Shown: positions 8,284 to 13,923 of the stretch, in pieces
How positions within the stretch are numbered: the stretch's first letter is position 1
How the letters are laid out: every line of letters begins with the position of its first letter
Source of the DNA: Pseudomonadota bacterium
GTDB taxonomy: Bacteria; Pseudomonadota; Alphaproteobacteria; Rhizobiales; Xanthobacteraceae
Direction of reading: 5' to 3'
DNA length: 20,749 bases
Assembly: GCA_023434095.1 (NCBI GenBank)
Contig: JAEYTJ010000002.1
Location: 1 to 20,749, forward strand
Program-made: the position numbers and the translations under genes
The notes under the pieces: generated by a model
Told to the model about the DNA's origin: nothing
Database searches by the model: none
Seen by the model: only the letters and a program-made list of their open reading frames with translations

Positions 8284-9104
8284 TCGTGAACTCCCATCGC
8301 TTCGCCGAGCGCGTCGCCGATCATCGAAAAGCCGAACGCCAGCAGCACGATGGCGAGGCCGGGAAACAGGGTGATCCACCAGGCCTGCGACAGGAACGCC
8401 TGCCCCTCCGCGACCATGATGCCCCACTCGGCGGTGGGCGGCTGCACGCCGAGCCCGAGATAGGAGATCGCCGCCCCGGAGAGCAGCACCAGCACCGCGT
8501 CGGACATGCAGAACACCAGCGACCCCGCCACTGAATTCGGCAGCAAATGGCGAAACAGCACGCGGGTGCGCGAAAAGCCGAGGCCCACCGCCGCCACGGC
8601 GTAATCGGCATTCTTGAGCACGAGGATCTGCGCCCGGATGAGGCGCGCATAGGACACCCAGCCAACCAGCGCCATGGCGATGTAGAAGCTGGAGAGTCCG
8701 GGCCCGAGAATGGCGATGATGGAGAGCATCAGCACCAGGAAGGGAAAGGCGAGGATGATGTCGATCAGCCGCATCAGCACCGCGTCGACGATCCCGCCGA
8801 GATAACCGGCGATGGCGCCGATCACCGTGCCGATGGCCAGCGGGAAGAACACGCCGATCAGCGCCATTTGCAGGTCGACGCGGGCCCCAAAAAGCAGGCG
8901 TGAGAGGATGTCGCGGCCGAAATTGTCGGTGCCGAACGGGTGCGCCAGCGAGGGCGGCTGAAGCCGGGCCGCCGCGTCCTGAAAAATCGGGTCATAGGGG
9001 GCGATCAGCGGCGCCGCGACCGCCGCCAGCACGAAGCCGCCGAGCAGAATGAGCCCGGCCACCAGCGTGCGGTTCGTCCGCCTGTGCGAGGTGGCCGCGC
9101 TCAC
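8280..9104 (-). CDS. Dipeptide-type ABC transporter permease, DppC-like
   Basis: Inner-membrane permease, 274 aa. The start is a GTG at 9104 forming a GTGA overlap with the upstream permease stop, preceded by GAGGG about 8 nt upstream; open frame further upstream is only shadow of the neighbouring gene. The N-terminal OppC-type membrane segment (LVAGLILLGGFVLAAVAAPLI) is followed by the hallmark HPFGTDNFGRDILSRLLFGARVDL region, then five more membrane segments. The EAA loop AAVGLGFSRTRVLFRHLLPN contacts the ATPase. It ends with the ATGA junction to the ATPase gene. It partners the DppB-like permease. Confidence 0.93.
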   Translation of the reverse strand: MSAATSHRRTNRTLVAGLILLGGFVLAAVAAPLIAPYDPIFQDAAARLQPPSLAHPFGTDNFGRDILSRLLFGARVDLQMALIGVFFPLAIGTVIGAIAGYLGGIVDAVLMRLIDIILAFPFLVLMLSIIAILGPGLSSFYIAMALVGWVSYARLIRAQILVLKNADYAVAAVGLGFSRTRVLFRHLLPNSVAGSLVFCMSDAVLVLLSGAAISYLGLGVQPPTAEWGIMVAEGQAFLSQAWWITLFPGLAIVLLAFGFSMIGDALGEAMGVHE

Positions 9105-10039
9105 AGCTTCACCCTCGGATCGGCCGCGACGGTGGCGATATCGGCGAGAAAATTCACCAGCACGGTGGCGCAGGCGAACACCATGGCGACGCCCTGCACC
9201 ACCATATAGTCGCGCGAAAAGATGGCGCGCACCAGCAATTGCCCCATGCCCGGCAGCGCGAAGATGCTCTCGATCACCACCGTGCCGCCGATCAGCCAGC
9301 CGATGTTCACCGCGAGCAGATTGATGGTCGGTACGATCGAATTGGGCAGCACATGGCGCCAGAAAACGATGCTCTCCGGCATGCCGCGGGCGCGGGCGGC
9401 GGTCGCGACATCCGATTTCAGCCAGTCGACCATCGCCGCCCGCAGCGAGCGCAGCAGCACGGTGGACAGCGACAGCGCGATGGTGAGCGAGGGCAGCGCG
9501 AGATGGGCGAGCTTCTCGCCCAGCGTGTCGCCATAGCCGGAAACCGGCAGCAGTGGAAACTTCACCGCCAGCAGCATGATCAGCATCAGGCCCAGCCAGA
9601 ACGGGGGAAAGCCGATGCCGAAAGTGGAGACGAAGCGGATGGCGTGATCGATCGGCCGGCCCTGGTTGCGTGCCGCCAGCGCGGCGAGCGGCACGGCGAT
9701 GAGGATGGAGAGCACCACGCTGCACAGCACCAGCGCGAAGGTCGGCTCGATGCGGGTGCCGATCAGCCGCAGCACGTCGATGCGGTAGACGATCGACATG
9801 CCCATCTCGCCATTGGCGAGATTGCGCAGGAAATAGAGGTATTGCAGCCAGATCGGCTCATCGAGCCCGTATTGCGCGCGGATGTTGGCGATCGCGGTCG
9901 GCGTGGCGCGCGCGCCCAGCAGCACCCGGGCGGGGTCGCCGGGAATCATCCGCACCAGCACGAAGGTGACGAGGCTGACGCCGAACACCACAGGCACGAA
10001 CTGCAGCGGGCGCGTCAGGATGAAGGAGTAGCGACGCAT
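9101..10039 (-). CDS. Dipeptide-type ABC transporter permease, DppB-like
   Basis: Inner-membrane permease, 312 aa from the ATG at 10039, which lies 2 nt after the stop of the PIP1 hydrolase gene. The beginning MRRYSFILTRPLQFVPVVFG, followed by the SLVTFVLVRMIPGDPA motif, is the standard DppB/OppB N-terminus with a first membrane segment. Later come five more membrane segments and the EAA loop ATAARARGMPESIVFWRHVL. The tail has the family pattern IFSRDYMVVQGVAMVFACAT followed by a DPRVKL terminus. The short gap to PIP1 and the GTGA overlap with the next permease indicate one polycistronic, translationally coupled mRNA. Its ribosome-binding site is weak (AGAG), consistent with coupling to PIP1 translation. 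Confidence 0.93.
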   Translation of the reverse strand: MRRYSFILTRPLQFVPVVFGVSLVTFVLVRMIPGDPARVLLGARATPTAIANIRAQYGLDEPIWLQYLYFLRNLANGEMGMSIVYRIDVLRLIGTRIEPTFALVLCSVVLSILIAVPLAALAARNQGRPIDHAIRFVSTFGIGFPPFWLGLMLIMLLAVKFPLLPVSGYGDTLGEKLAHLALPSLTIALSLSTVLLRSLRAAMVDWLKSDVATAARARGMPESIVFWRHVLPNSIVPTINLLAVNIGWLIGGTVVIESIFALPGMGQLLVRAIFSRDYMVVQGVAMVFACATVLVNFLADIATVAADPRVKL

Positions 10040-10041
10040 CT

Positions 10042-10929
10042 CTAGCGCGACACGCTGGCGAGGAATTCGAGCAGCGGCGGGTAATAGCCGGCCGGATTCT
10101 CGTAGAACGGCATGTGGCTGGCATTGGCGACAACGTTGAGGCGCACATCCGGCAAAGCGTGCTTCATCTTCATCGCGCAGGCCGGGGTAAGCTCGTCGCG
10201 CTCGCCCACCACGATGAAGGTCGGCACGGTGATCCGTGGCAGATCGGGAATGCGATTCCAGTCCTTGAGATTGCCGATGTAGAGGAACTCGTTCGGCCCC
10301 TGCATGGTCATGTAGGGACCCATGTTCCAATCCGAGAGCGAGCGCAGCACCGGCGCCGGCCATTCCGGCAGGCGGCAGACATGGCGGTAGTTCAGGATGG
10401 TGATCGCCGCCTGATATTCGGGATGATCGAACGTGCCGGCGGCTTCATGCTTCTGCATCATCGCCACCGTCTCGGGACCGAGCGCGGCACGCAGCTTCTC
10501 CAGCTCGCTCACCAGATGCGGCATGTCCGCCACCGTGTCGGCGAGGATCAGGCTTTTGAGCGCATCCGGGTAGGCCAGCGCGTAGTCGATGGCGAGCCAG
10601 CCGCCCCAGCTATGGCCGAGCAGATGCACCTTGCCGAGCCCCAGCGCGGTGCGCACCGCCTCCGTCTCCTCGACATAGCGCTCGATGGTCCACAGCGCCG
10701 GATCGGTCGGCCGGTCGGCGGCGCCGGTGCCAAGCTGGTCGAAGGCGACGACCCGGTAGCCCTTGTCGACCAGGCAGGAATGCGCCTCGCGCAGATAGTC
10801 GCAGGGAAGGCCCGGCCCGCCATTGAGCAGGAGAACCGTCTCCTCGCCCGTGCCGAAGCTGTAGGCGACGACGCGGTGCGCACCGATCGCCACTTCCCGC
10901 CGCTCCTGCGGCTCGATTTCCCGCCACAT
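10042..10929 (-). CDS. Proline iminopeptidase-like alpha/beta hydrolase 1 (PIP1), first gene of the transporter operon
   Basis: Cytoplasmic serine hydrolase of 295 aa in the proline iminopeptidase / L-amino acid amidase family, which cleaves N-terminal proline or simple amino-acid amides. Oxyanion-hole motif NGGPG is at 36-40 and the nucleophile elbow GHSWGG has Ser107. Asp245 in GERDELTP and His272 in NASHMPFYE complete the catalytic triad. There is no signal peptide, so it acts on imported substrate. The family-typical middle block YRHVCRLPEWP (181-191) is shared with the second hydrolase at 11912-12823. It heads the operon with the peptide-type transporter. A lux-box-like palindrome lies 68 nt upstream of its start codon, between it and the divergent luxR gene. 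True substrate is unknown; in related LuxR-solo loci this enzyme is thought to process the plant-derived signal or a related compound. Confidence 0.9.
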   Translation of the reverse strand: MWREIEPQERREVAIGAHRVVAYSFGTGEETVLLLNGGPGLPCDYLREAHSCLVDKGYRVVAFDQLGTGAADRPTDPALWTIERYVEETEAVRTALGLGKVHLLGHSWGGWLAIDYALAYPDALKSLILADTVADMPHLVSELEKLRAALGPETVAMMQKHEAAGTFDHPEYQAAITILNYRHVCRLPEWPAPVLRSLSDWNMGPYMTMQGPNEFLYIGNLKDWNRIPDLPRITVPTFIVVGERDELTPACAMKMKHALPDVRLNVVANASHMPFYENPAGYYPPLLEFLASVSR

Positions 10930-10970
10930 CGACCCGGCCGTCCCTGCTCAACATTAAGGCATGCTCAATT

Positions 10971-10976
10971 CCTAGA
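10971..10976 (-). promoter_or_regulatory. Candidate -10 element for the PIP1-transporter operon
   Basis: On the minus strand TCTAGG begins 21 nt beyond the core palindrome at 10998-11013. The equivalent TCTATT for PIP2 begins 22 nt beyond its box. With the box taking the place of a -35 element, this matches LuxR-type class II activation geometry. The match to TATAAT is only partial, so the call rests mainly on spacing and on the parallel with PIP2. Confidence 0.35.
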
Positions 10977-10994
10977 GAAAACGGGAGTCCAATC

Positions 10995-11014
10995 CAGCTA
11001 TCAGAAGTGATAGG
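10995..11014 (-). promoter_or_regulatory. Lux-box-like operator 1, between PIP1 and luxR
   Basis: The core CTATCAGAAGTGATAG (10998-11013) is a 6-4-6 inverted repeat, CTATCA / GAAG / TGATAG. Read in the direction of PIP1, the 20-bp element is identical base for base to the element at 11829-11848 read in the direction of PIP2. The core ends 68 nt before the PIP1 start codon and 32 nt before the preferred luxR start. Size and symmetry fit a LuxR-family dimer site. It could activate PIP1 and at the same time affect luxR itself. Confidence 0.85.
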
Positions 11015-11045
11015 TTTCGCCGGCGGGGCGGAGAAGGACGCGGCC

Positions 11046-11807
11046 ATGGGTGCCGAAATCGCGGCGATGGAAGAACGTTTCGGCGCGGCGGAATCGCTCG
11101 GCGCGCAGGTCGATGTGCTGTTCGAGGCGATGGCGGGCTTCGGCTTCGACGCGCTGATCTACGACTACACCCCGGCGCGCTACGACCTGCGCGGCGAGCA
11201 GATGCTGCCCTCGGTTCTGGAGCTGCGCAATGTCGACGAGACCATGCGCGACTACTGGTTCGGCCGCGGCTACTTCCGGCTCGATCCGGTGCAGAAAGTG
11301 GCGCTCGGCACCACACGGCCCTTCGTCTGGAACTATGATTCCCGCGCCGAGACGCTGATCCGCGCCTTCATGAACGAGGACAGCGCCCCCGTCGCCGACT
11401 TCCTCGCCGCGCGCGGCATGAGCGCCGGCGTCACAGTGCCCGTGCACCTGCCCGGCGGCGACTACGCCACCGTTACCGGCATACGCTGCGGCGACCGCCG
11501 CTTCGCCGAACGCGAGGCGCCCGGTTGCCTCGGCGAATTCGGCCTGCTCGCCCACATGTTCCAGCACGCGGCGGCAGACGGGTTGCGCGGCGACCGCCGG
11601 CTCGACGGCCTGCCCCGCCTTACCGCCCGCGAGCGCGAATGCCTGCGCCACGCCGCCGACGGCCTCTCGGCCAAGGAGATTTCCCGCACGCTCGGCCGCT
11701 CCGTCCCCACCGTGGTGATGCATCTGAATGCCGCCATGCGGAAGCTGGAGGCGAAGAACCGCACCCAGGCGGCGGTGCGCGCGGCGCGGCTGCGGCTGCT
11801 CGACTGA
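11046..11807 (+). CDS. LuxR-family regulator, plant-signal-responsive LuxR solo type (OryR/XccR/PsoR/PipR subfamily)
   Basis: Transcription factor of 253 aa with an N-terminal autoinducer-binding-type domain (about 15-175) and a C-terminal GerE helix-turn-helix (about 190-247, LTARERECLRHAADGLSAKE...). I chose ATG 11046 because AAGGA at 11034-11038 lies 7 nt upstream. An in-frame GTG at 11007 lies inside the operator palindrome and is less likely. In the ligand domain, Asp80-Pro81 aligns with TraR Asp70-Pro71. At -13 and -9 from that Asp stand Met67 and Trp71, where AHL receptors have Trp57 and Tyr61. This Met/Trp pair is the known signature of solos that respond to plant compounds rather than AHLs. 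Trp95 (RPFVWNYD) is retained. No luxI-type synthase is present. It is flanked by two PIP genes with identical operators, so it very probably controls both. Confidence 0.93.
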   Translation: MGAEIAAMEERFGAAESLGAQVDVLFEAMAGFGFDALIYDYTPARYDLRGEQMLPSVLELRNVDETMRDYWFGRGYFRLDPVQKVALGTTRPFVWNYDSRAETLIRAFMNEDSAPVADFLAARGMSAGVTVPVHLPGGDYATVTGIRCGDRRFAEREAPGCLGEFGLLAHMFQHAAADGLRGDRRLDGLPRLTARERECLRHAADGLSAKEISRTLGRSVPTVVMHLNAAMRKLEAKNRTQAAVRAARLRLLD

Positions 11808-11828
11808 AGGCCCGCCCCTTCCCCGCCG

Positions 11829-11848
11829 CCTATCACTTCTGATAGCTG
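11829..11848 (+). promoter_or_regulatory. Lux-box-like operator 2, upstream of PIP2
   Basis: The core CTATCACTTCTGATAG (11830-11845) is the exact reverse complement of the core at 10998-11013, and the identity extends to 20 bp. It lies 22 nt after the luxR stop, and its core ends 66 nt before the PIP2 start codon. It therefore has the same orientation and nearly the same distance to its PIP gene as operator 1. No further complete copy was noticed in the window. Confidence 0.85.
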
Positions 11849-11867
11849 CCGCGTCCACGCGCGACTT

Positions 11868-11873
11868 TCTATT
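11868..11873 (+). promoter_or_regulatory. Candidate -10 element for PIP2
   Basis: TCTATT matches TATAAT at four of six positions and begins exactly 22 nt after the lux-box-like core. This places the operator centre at about -42 to a start site near 11880, the spacing of LuxR-type class II activated promoters. No separate -35 is apparent, as expected for an activator-dependent promoter. Confidence 0.5.
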
Positions 11874-11911
11874 TTCCTCGGCGATCGAAGGACAGCCGCA
11901 GGAGAATCGGC

Positions 11912-12823
11912 ATGAGCGCAGGGGCCGGCGTAGAAGGGTTCATGCCCTTCCGGGGATATCAGACCTGGTACCGCGTGACGGGCGATCTTGAAGGGCCACG
12001 CCTGCCGCTCGTGGTGGCGCATGGCGGTCCGGGCTGCACCCATGACTATGTCGACGCCTTCAAGGGCATCACCGCGCTCGATGGCCGCGCCGTCATCCAT
12101 TACGACCAGCTCGGCAACGGCAAGTCGACCCATCTGCCGGAGAAGGGGCCGGAGTTCTGGACCGTCGACCTGTTCCTCGCCGAACTAGACGCGCTGCTGG
12201 CCCATCTCGGCATCGCCCGGCGCTACGCCTTTCTCGGCCAGTCCTGGGGCGGCATGCTGGGCGCCGAGCACGCCGTGCGCCGCCCGGAAGGGCTGAAGGC
12301 GCTCGTCATCGCAAATTCCCCCGCCAACATGCACACCTGGGTGGCCGAAGCGAACCGCCTGCGCCGCGACCTGCCCGCCGACGTGCAGGAGACCCTGCTG
12401 CGGCACGAGGCGGCCGGCACGCTCACCGATCCGGAATACACTAAGGCCTCGATGGCCTTCTATGACCGCCATGTCTGCCGGGTCACGCCCTGGCCGGCGG
12501 AAGTCGCGCGCACCTTCGCGGCGATGGAGGAGGACAACACGGTCTATCGCCACATGAACGGCCCGACCGAGTTTCATGTCATCGGCACGATGAAGGACTG
12601 GACCATCGAGGACCGCCTGCCGCAGATCGCCGCGCCGACCCTGCTCATTTCCGGCGCCCATGACGAGGCGACGCCGGAAGTGGTGCGGCCCTATCGCGAG
12701 AAGGTGCCGGACATTCGCTGGGTGCTGTTTCCCGATTCCAGCCACATGCCGCATGTGGAGGAGACGGAAGCCTGCCTCGCCGCCGTCTCCGATTTCCTGA
12801 AGCAGCACGACGCGGGAGCCTAG
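11912..12823 (+). CDS. Proline iminopeptidase-like alpha/beta hydrolase 2 (PIP2; L-amino acid amidase-like)
   Basis: Cytoplasmic serine hydrolase of 303 aa, a distant paralogue of PIP1. Oxyanion motif HGGPG is at 37-41, nucleophile elbow GQSWGG has Ser111, and the other triad residues are Asp251 in GAHDEATP and His278 in SSHMPHVEE. The block YDRHVCRVTPWP near 184-195 parallels PIP1. AGGAG at 11900-11904 is 7 nt before the ATG, a strong start. The HGGPG and GQSWGG spellings resemble L-amino acid amidases and the pip genes beside plant-responsive luxR genes. The gene is monocistronic, preceded by its own lux-box-like operator and followed by a palindrome and the convergent phnX. Substrate is unknown: an N-terminal prolyl peptide, an amino-acid amide or an ethanolamide are all possible. 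Confidence 0.91.
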   Translation: MSAGAGVEGFMPFRGYQTWYRVTGDLEGPRLPLVVAHGGPGCTHDYVDAFKGITALDGRAVIHYDQLGNGKSTHLPEKGPEFWTVDLFLAELDALLAHLGIARRYAFLGQSWGGMLGAEHAVRRPEGLKALVIANSPANMHTWVAEANRLRRDLPADVQETLLRHEAAGTLTDPEYTKASMAFYDRHVCRVTPWPAEVARTFAAMEEDNTVYRHMNGPTEFHVIGTMKDWTIEDRLPQIAAPTLLISGAHDEATPEVVRPYREKVPDIRWVLFPDSSHMPHVEETEACLAAVSDFLKQHDAGA

Positions 12824-12831
12824 GCTCCCGC
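12812..12831. terminator. Perfect 20-bp palindrome at the PIP2/phnX convergent junction, possible bidirectional terminator
   Basis: GCGGGAGCCTAGGCTCCCGC is fully self-complementary and contains the TAG stop of PIP2 at its centre. As RNA it would form an 8-bp stem with a CUAG loop. It lies between two convergent genes, where a bidirectional terminator is expected. There is no T-tract on either side, so intrinsic termination is uncertain. Confidence 0.45.
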
Positions 12832-12842
12832 CCCGTCCCCGC

Positions 12843-13661
12843 TCACGGCCGCTCGCCGCGGGCCAGCCGGCCATTGATGGCGGCAAGCACCTGCGGAAGG
12901 TCGGCGACGCCGTCGATGACGTAGTGCGCGCCCGCCGCAGTGAGCTTGGCAGCGGCCTTTGCCCGGCGCGCGGCAAATTCCGGCGCCGACAGCGCCTGCG
13001 TATCGGCGCGCGAGAGGCCGAACACATTGCCAGTGACGGCGACGCCGACCGTCCAGGCGCCGCAGTTCAGCCCCTCGGCTATGCCGACCTCGGTGTCGTC
13101 AATCTTGACCACGGCGGAGGGCGGGTAGACCCTAAGGTCGGTCAGCACCTTCCACAACAGGAACGGCGTCGGGCGCCCGTCCGGCACGTCCCCGGTGCAG
13201 GCCATGGCATCGGCGGTGAAGCCCTGCGCGGCGGCGATGGGGGTGATCTTCGCCATGATCTCGCGCGTGTAGCCGGTGGTGCTGCCGATCTTCAGCCCCT
13301 GCGCGCGCACCGCGGCCGCCGTTTCCGCCGCGCCGGGAATGAGGTCGGCGTAATCGGCCGCGACCGCGATGTTCTTCGGCACGAACACCTCGTACACAGC
13401 ATCGATGTCCGCCTCGCCCGGCGCGTGGCCGTGCACGCGCTGCCATTCGGCGGCGATGCGCGGCATGGCGAGCAGCGCCGCCACATGCGGCCGCTTGGCC
13501 ATGCCCATCGGCACGCGCGCCTCGTCGATGCTGATCGCGACGTCGAAAGCGGCGAAGGCGTCGACAAAGGCGCCCATCGGGGCCAGCGAGCCGAAATCGA
13601 CGACGGTGCCGGCCCAGTCGAAGACGACGGCCTTGAGGTGAGACAGTGACATGGATTTCAT
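12843..13661 (-). CDS. phnX: Phosphonoacetaldehyde hydrolase
   Basis: HAD-superfamily enzyme of 272 aa that cleaves the C-P bond of phosphonoacetaldehyde to acetaldehyde and phosphate, the second step of 2-aminoethylphosphonate (AEP) use. The nucleophile motif FDWAGTVVDFGS places Asp15. PMGMAKRPHV places the Schiff-base Lys56, with the same 41-residue separation as Asp12 and Lys53 of the Bacillus enzyme. MPRIAAEWQRVHG, GSTTGYTREIM, DVPDGRPTPF and the late HAD acid region KIDDTEVGIAEGLN (about 187-200) are all family hallmarks. The usual partner PhnW (AEP:pyruvate aminotransferase) and a phosphonate transporter are absent from the window. Start at 13661; an internal Met at 13652 is an alternative. 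The gene converges on PIP2 and appears monocistronic. Confidence 0.95.
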   Translation of the reverse strand: MKSMSLSHLKAVVFDWAGTVVDFGSLAPMGAFVDAFAAFDVAISIDEARVPMGMAKRPHVAALLAMPRIAAEWQRVHGHAPGEADIDAVYEVFVPKNIAVAADYADLIPGAAETAAAVRAQGLKIGSTTGYTREIMAKITPIAAAQGFTADAMACTGDVPDGRPTPFLLWKVLTDLRVYPPSAVVKIDDTEVGIAEGLNCGAWTVGVAVTGNVFGLSRADTQALSAPEFAARRAKAAAKLTAAGAHYVIDGVADLPQVLAAINGRLARGERP

Positions 13662-13923
13662 CCGGTTGACGGCTCCGGTGCCGATGGCCCGGACCTAAAG
13701 GTGCGCCGCTACGCTATCCCGCCCTTTCATGTCGGGGGCAAGACCGCTCGGCACCGTGCGGCAGCTCGGCGCGCCGATGGGTGCGGTCACAGCTTCGCGA
13801 AGGGCGGCGCGGCTAACCTTCTGGAAACCATGATCGGTCTAATCCGAAGACATCGGCAGGGCCGCGCCTCTTCTTCGTGCTCCTGCCGTCGATCCGCCTT
13901 GATGCGACGCTAGCCGGGCTGAC
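13662..13923. other. Intergenic region between phnX and the YafK-like gene
   Basis: A 262-nt divergent gap that should hold promoters for both neighbours. The only structure noticed is a 10-bp palindrome CTTCGCGAAG at 13793-13802. An open frame at 13701-13913 lacks a ribosome-binding site and recognisable protein character and is not called. Confidence 0.3.

Noticed and set aside
8284..10363. Upstream in-frame extensions of the fused ATPase (to 8427), DppC-like (to 9725) and DppB-like (to 10363) genes
   Set aside because: The extra residues lie over the preceding gene and are not family sequence. Internal starts give ATGA, GTGA and 2-nt junctions and normal protein lengths.
13701..13913. Short plus-strand open frame of 70 codons between phnX and the YafK-like gene
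   Set aside because: No ribosome-binding site, Arg-rich composition and no recognisable features. It is best read as intergenic DNA.
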